This document shows positions 39,203 to 48,184 of a stretch of 64,000 nucleotides of DNA, piece by piece. Every line of letters starts with the position of its first letter. Position 1 is the first letter of the stretch. A program made the position numbers and the translations under genes. The notes beneath the pieces were generated by a model. That model made no database searches, had not been told where the DNA came from, and was given only the letters and a program-made list of their open reading frames with translations. Origin of the DNA: Rhodobacter sp. CZR27 (lineage in GTDB: Bacteria > Pseudomonadota > Alphaproteobacteria > Rhodobacterales > Rhodobacteraceae); the NCBI RefSeq assembly GCF_002407205.1, contig NZ_CP023548.1, positions 1,450,501 through 1,514,500 of the forward strand, in the 5' to 3' direction.

Positions 39203-41859
39203 ACAGGGGGTCCCGACAACCGGGACAGGCCGAGCGGGAAACCGAAGTCAAGGCCATGTTCTCCGAAGCGCGCGACCACGCGCCCGGCGGGATATTCGAA
39301 CGCTGGACCCGGCTGATCCTCGTCCTGGCGGTTGGTGTCTCGGCGCTGATCGGCGCCTTCTTCATCTTCTCCGACATCGACCACCAGCTCGAGGCGAACC
39401 GGGTCGCCCATCTCGACAACCGGACCTGGGTGCTCGCCCAGCTCGAGGTGGACGTGCTGAACTTCGCCTCGGCGGTGCAGATGGCGCAGCTGCACGGCGA
39501 CGATCCGTCGCGACTCGATGCCCTGCGCCAGAAGTTCGACATCCTCTACAGCCGGGTGGACATCGTCCGCGATTCCGAGCCCGACACGATCGCCAAGCTC
39601 GCTTCCGAAGTGCTGCCGCGATTCGACCGCAAGCGCGGGTTCTTCGACCGGTGGATCCCGCTGATGGACGGCCCGGACGACCAGCTTCGCGCCGCCCTGC
39701 CGCGCCTGATCGCCGAGCTGGACGTCGAGACCGCCGTCGTGCGGGCCGGCGTGGTCGAGACGCTGAGCGACATCATGACGATGTCGGATTCGCACCGGGC
39801 AAACCTTCGCAACTCGTTGCAGACCTTCGCGCTTGCCTCGCTCGGCCTGCTGGCGCTGATGGCGATCCTGATCGTCATCGTGATCGTCCAGAGCAATGCG
39901 CGGCGCAGGCGCGGCGTGCTGCTGGAACGCTCCGTGCACAACCTGCGCGCGACCATCGAGTCCTCGCTCGATGCGGTGGTGGTGCTCGACCACATGGGTC
40001 GCGTGGTCGAATGCAACAAGTCGGCGCTGGACATGTTCCGCTGGCAGGACGATGCCGCGCGGGGCGCGAATTTCGTGGACTACATCCGGACCGACGACGC
40101 CGACGGCCTGCTGCGGCCGCAGCGGCGCGACGACGACGGCGACAGCGTGCCCTCGGGCACGGATGGGCGCATCACCATGATGGCGCAGCGCACCGACGGC
40201 TCGACCTTTCCGGTCGAAGTCAGCGTCGCCGAGGCGCAGGGCGCCTCGAAGGATCCGTTCTTCATCGCCTTCATCCGCGACATCTCGGAACGGCTGGAGC
40301 GCGAGGAGAGCCTGAAGAAGGCGCGCAACGACGCGCTGAAGGGCGAAGAGGCCAAGTCGCGCTTCCTTGCCGTGATGAGCCACGAGATGCGCACCCCTCT
40401 GAACGGGCTGATGGCGGCCTCGGACCTGCTGCAGACCTCGACCGAGCTGACCGAGCGGCAGCGCTGGCTGACCGACATCGTGGTCGGATGCGGCTCGGCG
40501 GCGCTCGATCAGGTGAACAACGTGCTCGAGCTCACCCGGCTGTCGGACCGCGACGGGGCGAGCTATTCCCGTTCGGTCTTCTCGCCGGTCGAGGTGATCG
40601 AGGGGCTGATCCGGCAGAACCAGCCGCAGGCGGCCAAGCGCGGGAACCGGCTCTGGTTCGCACCCCCGAAGGAGCCGCTGCCGCGGGTGATCGCGCAACG
40701 CCACCTGTTCCTGCGCGTCATGTACAACCTGATCGGCAATGCGATCAAGTTCACCGACAACGGCAAGATCTCGGTGGAGATGCTGTCGCGGCCGGGCGAC
40801 GCGCCGGGCACGCTCGATCTGTGCATCCATGTGAATGACACCGGCATCGGCATCGCCGAAGAGCATCTGGAGACGATCTTCCGGAACTTCGAGACGCTCG
40901 ACTCATCCTATGGCCGGATCCGCGAGGGCACGGGCCTCGGCCTTGGCATCGCGAAGCTCGCGGCCGAGACGATGGGCGGGCGCATCACCGTGCAGAGCAA
41001 GCTCGGCCTCGGCTCGGTCTTCACGCTGCACGTGTCCATGCCGGTCGCCGATGACGCGGAGGCCAGCGAGGACGAGCCGGACGAGGACGGCCTGCTGGTC
41101 AATGCGCAGGCCCGGTCGATCCTCGTGGCCGAGGACAATGCCATCAACCGCCAGCTTCTTGCCGAGATCCTGACCATGGCGGGCCACGAGGTCACGCTGG
41201 CCGAGGACGGGGCCGAAGCGGCGGAGGCTGCCACCGCACGGCGGTTCGACCTGATCCTGATGGACGTGAGCATGCCGCGCGTCGACGGGCTCGAGGCGAC
41301 GCGGATGATCCGGCAGGGCGGGGCGTCGGCGCAGACGCCGATCGTCGGCGCGACCGCCCATGCCGATCCGGACCGCGTGCCGGAGTTTCTCGCCGCCGGC
41401 ATGAACGATGTGCTGGTCAAGCCGATTACCCGGGTCGCGCTGTTCCGCGCGATCCAGATGCACACGGGTGACATCGAGGAGGCCGGAATGCTGGCGGAAG
41501 ACGATACGACAGCGGAGGGTCTGCCGCTGATCGACCACGACCTGCGCGCCGACCTGATCGGCAACCTGGGGCATGACTACATCGCCGGCATGATCGACCG
41601 CGTGATGAACGAGGCGGGAGCGGCGCTGGCCGAGATGCGCCGGCTGCACGCGGCGGGCGAGCATGGCGCGGCCGCCAAGGTTGCGCATCGGACGGCGGGT
41701 GCCGCGGCCGCGGTGGGGCTCGTCGCGCTGCACCGCACCCTGTCGGGCTACGAGACGGCGACTGACAGCGCCGATACGGAAGCCGCCGGGGCGGCGCTGG
41801 AAAGCCTGCCGGAGACGCTCGAACGCACCGCCGCCGCGCTGCAGGCCGACGCGGCCTGA
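39199..41859 (+). CDS. Hybrid sensor histidine kinase with PAS, receiver and HPt domains
   Basis: An 886-residue membrane kinase. TM1 is at about 38-58 and TM2 at about 211-231, enclosing a 150-residue periplasmic sensor region. A PAS domain follows (about 245-365), then HisKA with H-box SHEMRTPLNG (His395), and HATPase with NLIGNAIKF, DTGIGI and GTGLGLGI. A receiver domain comes next (phospho-Asp in LILMDVSMP), and finally an HPt domain (AHRTAGAAAAVG). The full phosphorelay is on one chain. It overlaps the periplasmic molybdopterin-fold gene by 4 bp and faces away from the LuxR-type regulator, its likely target. Confidence 0.9.
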   Translation: MNRGSRQPGQAERETEVKAMFSEARDHAPGGIFERWTRLILVLAVGVSALIGAFFIFSDIDHQLEANRVAHLDNRTWVLAQLEVDVLNFASAVQMAQLHGDDPSRLDALRQKFDILYSRVDIVRDSEPDTIAKLASEVLPRFDRKRGFFDRWIPLMDGPDDQLRAALPRLIAELDVETAVVRAGVVETLSDIMTMSDSHRANLRNSLQTFALASLGLLALMAILIVIVIVQSNARRRRGVLLERSVHNLRATIESSLDAVVVLDHMGRVVECNKSALDMFRWQDDAARGANFVDYIRTDDADGLLRPQRRDDDGDSVPSGTDGRITMMAQRTDGSTFPVEVSVAEAQGASKDPFFIAFIRDISERLEREESLKKARNDALKGEEAKSRFLAVMSHEMRTPLNGLMAASDLLQTSTELTERQRWLTDIVVGCGSAALDQVNNVLELTRLSDRDGASYSRSVFSPVEVIEGLIRQNQPQAAKRGNRLWFAPPKEPLPRVIAQRHLFLRVMYNLIGNAIKFTDNGKISVEMLSRPGDAPGTLDLCIHVNDTGIGIAEEHLETIFRNFETLDSSYGRIREGTGLGLGIAKLAAETMGGRITVQSKLGLGSVFTLHVSMPVADDAEASEDEPDEDGLLVNAQARSILVAEDNAINRQLLAEILTMAGHEVTLAEDGAEAAEAATARRFDLILMDVSMPRVDGLEATRMIRQGGASAQTPIVGATAHADPDRVPEFLAAGMNDVLVKPITRVALFRAIQMHTGDIEEAGMLAEDDTTAEGLPLIDHDLRADLIGNLGHDYIAGMIDRVMNEAGAALAEMRRLHAAGEHGAAAKVAHRTAGAAAAVGLVALHRTLSGYETATDSADTEAAGAALESLPETLERTAAALQADAA

Positions 41860-41884
41860 GCCGCCACACCCGGCCGTTCCCGCC

Positions 41885-42931
41885 TCACACCCCCGATCCG
41901 TCGGGCGTCGCAGGCTTCTTCGGGCGGCGAGTCCGGGGCTTGCGCGTCTTCGGCGCGGGGGTGACGGGTTCCGCAGCCTCCGTTTCGGCTTCCTGTGCCG
42001 GCTCGCCGAAGCCTTCGGGAAAGACCACCCGGAAAGGCTTGGCGGACGCCGGAGCAGCGGGTTCAGCGGCGGGCTCCGCGCCGTCATCCGGAAACACCAC
42101 CTTGAAGGACCGGGCAGAAGCCGGACCCGCGGGGTCGGCGGAGGGTCCCGCATCGTCCTGCGGAAAGTCCACCCGGAATGACGGGGCCGGGGGCCTGGAC
42201 TGCGCGAACCAGTCGTCGGCCTCCTCGCCCTCGTCCGGGAAGGTCACGACGAAGGGGGCTTTCGCAGCCGCCGCCGTCGCATCCGGGACGCCGAAGTCGG
42301 GCGATGTCCCATTGGCGCGGAGCCGCGGCGCCTCGTCATCACCCGCGTCGAGCCCGTCTTCGGCCCCCGGGGTCCCGTCGGCGCCCGGCTCCAGTTCCTC
42401 GGCGATGCCCGCCATCAGCAGCCGCGCCGCATCCTCGAGCGTGACCGAGAGCGCCGCGCCCTTCGGGAAGTGGCCGGGCCCGCGGGGGCCGTCCTCGGTC
42501 AGCCTGACGCGGGTCCAGCCACCCTCCGCGGGAACCGCCGGCTCCGGTTCGGGCGAAGGGGCGGGGGCGGGCGTGGGCGCCGGTGCCTCGGGGACATCGA
42601 ACTCATCGAGCAGCGACATCATCGCGGAAAGATCCAGCGTCGGGATCACCAGCGGCTTCGGCGGCGGAGGAGGCGGGGGCGGCGGCGGCTCTGGCGCGGC
42701 CTCGACCACGGGCGGCGCGATGGGCAGGGGCGGCAGGACCTTCGCCCCGCGCAGGAGCGCCACCCGCGCCGCCAGGATCGCGCGCCGGGCGGCACCCGCG
42801 GCAGCCTCGGAATGCATCCGCTCCAGACAGGCAAGGGCGGTTGGCAGGTCGACTGCAGCAAGGGCCTCGAGAACGGCGCGGGCGGCCGCGTCGATGCGGG
42901 GATCGCGGGCAAGCTCCGGCGGGACGGTCAT
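41885..42931 (-). CDS. Proline-rich repeat protein of unknown function, divergent from flgB
   Basis: A 348-residue protein that I do not recognise. Residues 1-65 are a compact helical region. Residues 66-135 are very Pro-rich, with ten consecutive prolines at 82-91. About 138-180 has a short ordered part. Residues 226-309 contain four copies of an FxVxFP motif ([28 protein letters not shown]), spaced 24-25 residues by Ala/Asp/Pro linkers. The tail 328-340 is strongly basic. There is no signal peptide or membrane segment. It has a GAGGAG ribosome site and a sigma-54 promoter shared face-to-face with flgB, so it is probably a flagellar regulon member. FliK was considered, but no FliK C-terminal domain is visible. 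Confidence 0.75.
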   Translation of the reverse strand: MTVPPELARDPRIDAAARAVLEALAAVDLPTALACLERMHSEAAAGAARRAILAARVALLRGAKVLPPLPIAPPVVEAAPEPPPPPPPPPPKPLVIPTLDLSAMMSLLDEFDVPEAPAPTPAPAPSPEPEPAVPAEGGWTRVRLTEDGPRGPGHFPKGAALSVTLEDAARLLMAGIAEELEPGADGTPGAEDGLDAGDDEAPRLRANGTSPDFGVPDATAAAAKAPFVVTFPDEGEEADDWFAQSRPPAPSFRVDFPQDDAGPSADPAGPASARSFKVVFPDDGAEPAAEPAAPASAKPFRVVFPEGFGEPAQEAETEAAEPVTPAPKTRKPRTRRPKKPATPDGSGV

Positions 42932-42956
42932 GGGTTTCTCCTCGCAAGGCCGGCAT

Positions 42957-42974
42957 TTGGCATCCTCCTTGCAA
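42957..42974 (+). promoter_or_regulatory. Sigma-54 promoter of the flgB operon
   Basis: TTGGCATCCTCCTTGCAA has GG (42959-42960) and GC (42971-42972) with exactly 10 bp between them. The start would be near 42984, leaving a 37-base leader with the GGAGGG of flgB. The -12 hexamer TTGCAA is palindromic and is also used by the opposing promoter. Confidence 0.85.
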
Positions 42975-42985
42975 GTCCCGGTCCA
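42969..42985 (-). promoter_or_regulatory. Divergent sigma-54 promoter of the proline-rich gene
   Basis: On the minus strand TGGACCGGGACTTGCAA matches 14 of 17 bases of the flgG promoter below and has the exact GG-N10-GC spacing. Its -12 element is the same TTGCAA (42969-42974) used by flgB in the other direction. The start would be near 42959, 28 bases before the gene. Confidence 0.7.
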
Positions 42986-43020
42986 GATGCCGCCGCGGGT
43001 GGCGGGGAACGGAGGGCAAG

Positions 43021-43413
43021 GTGACGGTTTCGGGCTTGCGCGACCAGCTGGGGCTGCACGCGGATGCGCTCATCCTGCGCGAGACGCGGGGCAACCTGCT
43101 GACCTCGAACATCGCCAATGCGGCGACGCCGCACTACAAGGCGCGCGACCTCGATTTCGAGGCCGAGATGGCGCGGGCGGCCGGCAACGCCAGCCTGCGC
43201 ACCAGCGACTCGCGCCATCTGGCGATGGGCGGGCCAGCTGCGTCCGGCGAGGCGCTCTATCGCGATCCGGTGACGCCTTCGCTTGACGGCAACACGGTCG
43301 AGATGGCCGTGGAACAGATGGAATTCTCCGAGAACACGCTGCGCTACCAGACCAGCCTCGCGCTGCTGAACCGCCGCATCTCGGGGCTGATGACGGCGAT
43401 CAAGGGGGAATGA
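43021..43413 (+). CDS. flgB: Flagellar basal-body rod protein FlgB
   Basis: A 130-residue proximal rod protein. The N-terminal rod motif ([22 protein letters not shown]) and the C-terminal helix ([20 protein letters not shown]) pack with other rod proteins. The start is GTG at 43021, preceded by GGAGGG; no in-frame ATG fits the family. It opens the flg operon and overlaps flgC. Confidence 0.93.
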   Translation: MTVSGLRDQLGLHADALILRETRGNLLTSNIANAATPHYKARDLDFEAEMARAAGNASLRTSDSRHLAMGGPAASGEALYRDPVTPSLDGNTVEMAVEQMEFSENTLRYQTSLALLNRRISGLMTAIKGE

Positions 43414-43829
43414 TGAGCGGGATCGACAACGTCTTCGACGTAGGCGCAAGGGCGCTCTCGGCGCAGATGGTGCGGATGAACACCGTCGCCAGCAACCTTG
43501 CCAACGCGGGCACCGTGGCGGGCAGCGCCGAGGCGGCCTATCGCCCGCTGCGCCCGGTGTTCGAGACGGCCTTTGCCGAGGCGGCCGGGCAGACCGGCCT
43601 GTCCACCACCGACGTCGCCGGCGTCGTGAGCCTTGACCGCGAACCGGCGCGGGTCTTTCGCCCCGACCATCCGCAGGCCGACGCCGAGGGCTATGTCTTC
43701 GAGGCCGCCGTCTCGGTCGACGAGGAGATGGTCGAGATGATGGAGGCGAGCCGGCAGTATCAGAACACGCTCGAGGCCGTCTCGACCCTCCGGTCGCTGA
43801 TGGCGCGCACCGCCAGCATGGGACAGTGA
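43410..43829 (+). CDS. flgC: Flagellar basal-body rod protein FlgC
   Basis: A 139-residue proximal rod protein. The N-terminal [24 protein letters not shown] helix and the C-terminal [19 protein letters not shown] helix are the family hallmarks. It begins in an ATGATG that overlaps the flgB stop, so either ATG may be used (43410 or 43413). Confidence 0.94.
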   Translation: MMSGIDNVFDVGARALSAQMVRMNTVASNLANAGTVAGSAEAAYRPLRPVFETAFAEAAGQTGLSTTDVAGVVSLDREPARVFRPDHPQADAEGYVFEAAVSVDEEMVEMMEASRQYQNTLEAVSTLRSLMARTASMGQ

Positions 43830-43830
43830 C

Positions 43831-44496
43831 ATGACCGCCATCGACCCCGCCACCTCTGCCGGGCTGGCCCTTCGGACCACGACGCGATCCACCGGCACCT
43901 CGAACCTCGGGCAGGAGGATTTCCTGAAGCTGCTCACCACGCAGTTGCAGAACCAGGACCCGTTCCAGCCGATGGAGAACGGCGAGTTCCTCGCGCAGAT
44001 GGCCCAGTTCTCGACCGTCTCGGGGATCGAGCAGCTGAACGGAACGCTCAGCGGGATCGGCGCCAGCCTCGGCCAGTTCCGGGCGGCCAATGCCGCCTCG
44101 CTGATCGGGCGCAGCGTGCTGGTCGAGGGCACGCTGGTCCGCCCCGACGCGGACGGCGCCGCGCGTGGCTCGGCAAGCCTGACCGATCCGGCCGAGGCCG
44201 TGGTCGTGACCTATTCGAACAGCGTGACCGGAGAGCTGCTGCACAGCCAGACGCTCGGGCCGCAGCAGGCCGGCCCGGTCGCCTTCGGCTGGGACGAGCT
44301 GCCCGCCTCGCTCGTCAGTTCGCGCGTGCCCTTGCGGGTCAGCGTGACCGCCGCGACGGCGGAGGGTTCGCAGCCGCTCGCGCCTTCGGTCTATTCCCGC
44401 GTCCTTTCGGTCGGCACGGCCGCTGACGGCAGCGTCGTGCTCGAGGTCGAGGACAAGGGCACCGTTTCTGCCGAGACCATCACCTCCTTCCGCTGA
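43831..44496 (+). CDS. flgD: Flagellar hook capping protein FlgD
   Basis: A 221-residue scaffold that caps the growing hook and is later displaced by FlgK. The N-terminal secretion and capping region reads LGQEDFLKLLTTQLQNQDPF, then AQMAQFSTVSGIEQLN. The C-terminal part has the FlgD Ig-like/TUDOR region. It follows flgC after 1 bp. Confidence 0.93.
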   Translation: MTAIDPATSAGLALRTTTRSTGTSNLGQEDFLKLLTTQLQNQDPFQPMENGEFLAQMAQFSTVSGIEQLNGTLSGIGASLGQFRAANAASLIGRSVLVEGTLVRPDADGAARGSASLTDPAEAVVVTYSNSVTGELLHSQTLGPQQAGPVAFGWDELPASLVSSRVPLRVSVTAATAEGSQPLAPSVYSRVLSVGTAADGSVVLEVEDKGTVSAETITSFR

Positions 44497-44522
44497 ACCA
44501 AGCCCCACGGAGCCTTCTTCCC

Positions 44523-45794
44523 ATGTCGATCAACACCGCCCTCTCGGGGCTTGCCGCGGCCCAGCACGACATCGCTGCCACGTCGCACAACATCGCCAAC
44601 GTCGGCACCATCGGCTTCCGCGGCAGCCGGGCGGAATTCGCCGACGTGTTCAACGCCTCGCCCTACAGCATCGCCCGCACGGCGGTGGGTTCCGGCGTGC
44701 AGACCCTGCGGACCGCGATGCAGTTCGGGCAGGGGTCGGTGGTGGCCACCGGCAACACGCTCGACCTTGCCATCGAGGGGCAGGGCTTCTTCGCCTGCGA
44801 GCCGGCGGTGGGGCCGAACTCGGCCAAGCCCGAGCCGGTCTATACCCGCGCCGGTGCCTTCGGCCTCAACGCCGACGGCGTGGCGGTGAACGCCTCGGGG
44901 CAGAAGCTGCTCGCCTGGCCGGTCAGTGTCGAGGGCGACGCGCTGAGCCAGGTGCCGGGAACGGCGGTGCCGCTGACCATCCCGCTGACGATGGGTTCGC
45001 CAGTGGCGACGGGCAGCGTGGCGCTGTCGGTGGACCTGCCGACCGACGACGCCATGCTGGGCCAGCAGACGGCCGTGCCGCCCGCCGCGGCCTTCGACCC
45101 GGCCGATCCTGCGACCTATGCCTCGGTGACCGCCATCCCGGTCTTCGACCAGAACGGCAATGCGGTCGAGGCGGCGGCCTATTTCATCAAGACGTCGAAC
45201 CCCACGGTCGGCGCGCCCGAGACCGGCTGGGCGGTGCGCCTCGTGGTGGGAGGCGAGCCGCTGACCCCGGCCGAGGGGGATCTGTCCTTCGATGCCACCG
45301 GCGCGCTCGCCGCGGGATCGGGCAGCCTCAGCTTCACCGCCGGCACGGGCAAGTCCTATGGGCTCGACCTGACCGGCACGCAGCTGGCCGACCGCAGCTT
45401 CGAGGTCAACACCGTGAACCAGGACGGCAAAAGCGCGGCCGCGCTGACCAGCCTCGAGGTGGACGCGAGCGGCACGGTCTGGGCGGCCTATGGCGCGGGC
45501 ACGCCGGTCGCCATGGGGCAGGTGGTGCTGGTGACCTTCGCCAACCCGCAGGCCCTGCGCCAGCTGGGCGCCTCGGGCTTTGCCGCCACGGCGGATTCGG
45601 GCCAGCCGGTCGCGGGCACGGCCGGGGATTCGGGCTTCGGCATCATCCGGGCGGGGGCGCTGGAACACGCGAACGTCGACCTGACCGAGGAACTCGTCCA
45701 CCTCATCACCGCGCAGCGCAACTACCAGGCCTCGGCCAAGGCGATGGAGACCTCGAACTCGCTGATGCAGACCATCATGAACATCCGCAGCTGA
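44523..45794 (+). CDS. flgE: Flagellar hook protein FlgE
   Basis: A 423-residue hook subunit. The N-terminus MSINTALSGLAAAQHDIAAT and SHNIANVGTIGFRGSRAEF, then LDLAIEGQGFF, are the family signatures, and the C-terminus ends ELVHLITAQRNYQASAKAME. The start has a GGAG-type site. It is of ordinary length. Confidence 0.94.
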   Translation: MSINTALSGLAAAQHDIAATSHNIANVGTIGFRGSRAEFADVFNASPYSIARTAVGSGVQTLRTAMQFGQGSVVATGNTLDLAIEGQGFFACEPAVGPNSAKPEPVYTRAGAFGLNADGVAVNASGQKLLAWPVSVEGDALSQVPGTAVPLTIPLTMGSPVATGSVALSVDLPTDDAMLGQQTAVPPAAAFDPADPATYASVTAIPVFDQNGNAVEAAAYFIKTSNPTVGAPETGWAVRLVVGGEPLTPAEGDLSFDATGALAAGSGSLSFTAGTGKSYGLDLTGTQLADRSFEVNTVNQDGKSAAALTSLEVDASGTVWAAYGAGTPVAMGQVVLVTFANPQALRQLGASGFAATADSGQPVAGTAGDSGFGIIRAGALEHANVDLTEELVHLITAQRNYQASAKAMETSNSLMQTIMNIRS

Positions 45795-45803
45795 GGCTGA
45801 CCG

Positions 45804-46565
45804 ATGGACCGCCTGATCCACACCGCGCTGAACTCGCTGGCGAACCTGCGCGACACGCGGGTGATCCAGGCGCAGAACCTTGCCAGCCAGACCGTGCCGG
45901 GCTTCCGGCGCGATCTGGTGAACGAGGGCGACCCGCGCTTCCTGCAGGCGATGGATGCGGCCTCGGGCCGCGCCTTCCAGACCGAGCGCGGGCCGCACGA
46001 ATTCTCCTCCGCGCCCGGAATGCTGAACCAGACCGGCGAGCCGATGGATATCGCCATCGCCGAGGAGGGCTGGTTCTTCATCCAGCCCGACGGCGGCGGC
46101 GATCCGGCGCTGTCGCGGCGCGGCGACCTGCGGCTGACCGCCCAGGGCCGGCTGGTGAACGGCGCGGGCGAGGCGATGCTGGATCAGGCGCTGCAACCCA
46201 TCGACCTGCCGCCGGTGCGCTCGATCACCATCGACGAGGTCGGCCGCATCACCTTCGAGGCGCAGGACGCGCCCGAGGGGCAGGTGACCGAAGGCCCGGT
46301 GCTGGCCACCGTCATCCCCGATGCGGGGCTGGCGCTGCGCAAGTCGCCCGACGGCCAGGTGCGGGCGGGCGACAAGCCGCTGCCGCCGCCCAACCAGGGC
46401 GCAAAGGTGCTTCAGGGCGTGCTGGAGGCTTCGAACGTCAACACGATGGAGGAGCTTGTCTCCTCGATCGAGTTGCAGCGCACCTTCGAGCTGAACCTGC
46501 GCATGATCTCGACCGCGAAGGAGTTGGACGAAAGCGGTTCGCGGCTTCTGCGCCCGCCGGAGTAA
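45804..46565 (+). CDS. flgF: Flagellar basal-body rod protein FlgF
   Basis: A 253-residue rod protein. The N-terminal LIHTALNSLANLRDTRVIQ and NLASQTVPGFRRD segments and the C-terminal NVNTMEELVSSIELQRTFELNLRM helix are typical. It starts 9 bp after flgE and ends before the flgG promoter. Confidence 0.92.
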   Translation: MDRLIHTALNSLANLRDTRVIQAQNLASQTVPGFRRDLVNEGDPRFLQAMDAASGRAFQTERGPHEFSSAPGMLNQTGEPMDIAIAEEGWFFIQPDGGGDPALSRRGDLRLTAQGRLVNGAGEAMLDQALQPIDLPPVRSITIDEVGRITFEAQDAPEGQVTEGPVLATVIPDAGLALRKSPDGQVRAGDKPLPPPNQGAKVLQGVLEASNVNTMEELVSSIELQRTFELNLRMISTAKELDESGSRLLRPPE

Positions 46566-46573
46566 GGGCCGGG

Positions 46574-46590
46574 TGGCACGGGCCTTGCAA
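46574..46590 (+). promoter_or_regulatory. Sigma-54 promoter of flgG
   Basis: TGGCACGGGCCTTGCAA is an essentially perfect consensus (TGGCAC-N5-TTGCA), with GG and GC 10 bp apart. The start would be near 46600, 24 bases before flgG, with AAGGAG in the leader. It lies in the 58-bp gap after flgF, so flgG onward can be transcribed separately from flgB-F. Confidence 0.88.
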
Positions 46591-46623
46591 CCGGAAGCGC
46601 GAAGCGCCTGAAGGAGCCACCCG

Positions 46624-47412
46624 ATGTCCACCAACGCGATGCATGTCGCCCAGACCGGTCTGAACGCCCAGCAGACCCGGATGCAGGTGATCTCGAACAA
46701 CCTTGCCAACGTCAACACCACGGGCTTCAAGCGCGACCGCGCGAATTTCGAGAGCCTGCTCTACCAGACCTGGAAACCGGCCGGCGCGCAGACGTCCGAA
46801 GGCACGGCGATGACCTCGCCCTCGGCGGTCGGTACCGGGGTGCGCGTGGTCTCGACCGAGAAGCTCTATACGCAGGGCTCGCTCACCAACACGAATAACG
46901 CGCTCGACCTCGCCATCGACGGCCCCGGCTTCTTCGAGGTGCTGATGCCCGACGGCCGCATGGGTTATACCCGCAACGGCACCTTCTCGCAGAATGCCGA
47001 AGGCACGATCACCACGCCCTCGGGCTATGTCGTCCAGCCCGAGATCCAGATCCCCGAGGGCGCCGTCTCGGTGACCATCTCGGCCGACGGGATCGTCTCG
47101 GTGCTGATGCCCGACGAGACCGAGGCGCAGGAGGTGGGCCAGATCACCATCGCCACCTTCGCCAACCCGCGCGGCCTGCAGCCCGTGGGCGAGACCTTCG
47201 CGGTCGAGACCGCGGCCTCGGGCGAGGCGGTGATCGGCAACCCGGTGGAGCCGGGCTTCGGCAAGCTGGTGCAGGGCTCGCTCGAATCCTCGAACGTCAA
47301 CGTGGTGCAGGAACTCGTGGACATGATCGAGACCCAGCGCGCCTACGAGGTGAATTCCAAGTCCATCTCGGCCTCGGACGAGATGATGCAGTTCCTTGCC
47401 AACAAGCTCTGA
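46624..47412 (+). CDS. flgG: Flagellar distal rod protein FlgG
   Basis: A 262-residue distal rod subunit. It has MHVAQTGLNAQQTRMQVISN and NLANVNTTGFKRDRANFE at the N-terminus, then LDLAIDGPGFFEVLMPDG, and NVVQELVDMIETQRAYEVNSK at the C-terminus. The ATG has AAGGAG upstream, and a strong sigma-54 promoter precedes the gene. Confidence 0.95.
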   Translation: MSTNAMHVAQTGLNAQQTRMQVISNNLANVNTTGFKRDRANFESLLYQTWKPAGAQTSEGTAMTSPSAVGTGVRVVSTEKLYTQGSLTNTNNALDLAIDGPGFFEVLMPDGRMGYTRNGTFSQNAEGTITTPSGYVVQPEIQIPEGAVSVTISADGIVSVLMPDETEAQEVGQITIATFANPRGLQPVGETFAVETAASGEAVIGNPVEPGFGKLVQGSLESSNVNVVQELVDMIETQRAYEVNSKSISASDEMMQFLANKL

Positions 47413-47419
47413 GATCCCG

Positions 47420-48184
47420 ATGCCCCGCCGCGCCCCGCCGACCCACTTCCGCGTTCCGCCCCCTCCGGGCCTTCCGTCCGCCGGGGCGCCCTTGTCGGCT
47501 GCAATGCCGGGACGCGCCGCCCGCCGCGCCGCCGGGGCCGGCGGCCTCGCCCTCGTCCTGCTCTCGGCCTGTTCGACCTATGTCGAGGACCGCGCCTCGG
47601 AAGCCTGGGCGCCGGTCTATCCGGTGGAGGAGCCCGCGCGGCTCGACAGCCTGCCCACCGGCGGGATCTACACCGAGACCTCGCGCGGCCTCTTCGTCTC
47701 GGATCGCCGGGCGGCGCGCGTCGGCGACATCGTGACGGTCGATTTCGACGAGAAGTTCTCGGCCTCGAAGTCGCAGTCGGCCTCGGGGGCGCGGACGAAC
47801 GACTATGACATCGACCTGCCCGACGCGATCACGCTGGGCCTTGATGACGGGGCGCTGACCAACAGCACCGACCAGAGCTTTGCCGGCAAGGGCGCGGCCT
47901 CGCAATCGAACTCGCTGCGCGGGCGGATGTCGGTCTCGGTCACGCGCATCCTGCCGGGCGGCAATCTCGAGATCATGGGCCAGAAGCTGCTGACGCTGAA
48001 CAACGGCAATGAATACGTCCGGCTGAAGGGCGTGGTGCGCCCCGAGGACATCGGCCCGGACAACGTGGTGACCTCGGACCGGATCGCCCATGCCGAGATC
48101 AAGTACATCGGGGCGGGCGACACGGCCGATACAGCCAGGCCCGGCTGGCTGCGCCGCGGCCTTTCCGTGGTCTCGCCGCTGTGA
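47420..48184 (+). CDS. flgH: Flagellar L-ring lipoprotein FlgH
   Basis: A 254-residue outer-membrane L-ring protein. The lipobox LLSAC (Cys51 from this start) marks a lipoprotein. The body has [20 protein letters not shown] and [17 protein letters not shown], typical of FlgH. Two starts are possible: the ATG at 47420, just after flgG, and an ATG at 47504, which would give an ideal 22-residue lipoprotein signal ([14 protein letters not shown]...). The latter may be the true start, but neither has a clear ribosome-binding site. It overlaps flgI as GTGA. Confidence 0.88.
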   Translation: MPRRAPPTHFRVPPPPGLPSAGAPLSAAMPGRAARRAAGAGGLALVLLSACSTYVEDRASEAWAPVYPVEEPARLDSLPTGGIYTETSRGLFVSDRRAARVGDIVTVDFDEKFSASKSQSASGARTNDYDIDLPDAITLGLDDGALTNSTDQSFAGKGAASQSNSLRGRMSVSVTRILPGGNLEIMGQKLLTLNNGNEYVRLKGVVRPEDIGPDNVVTSDRIAHAEIKYIGAGDTADTARPGWLRRGLSVVSPL

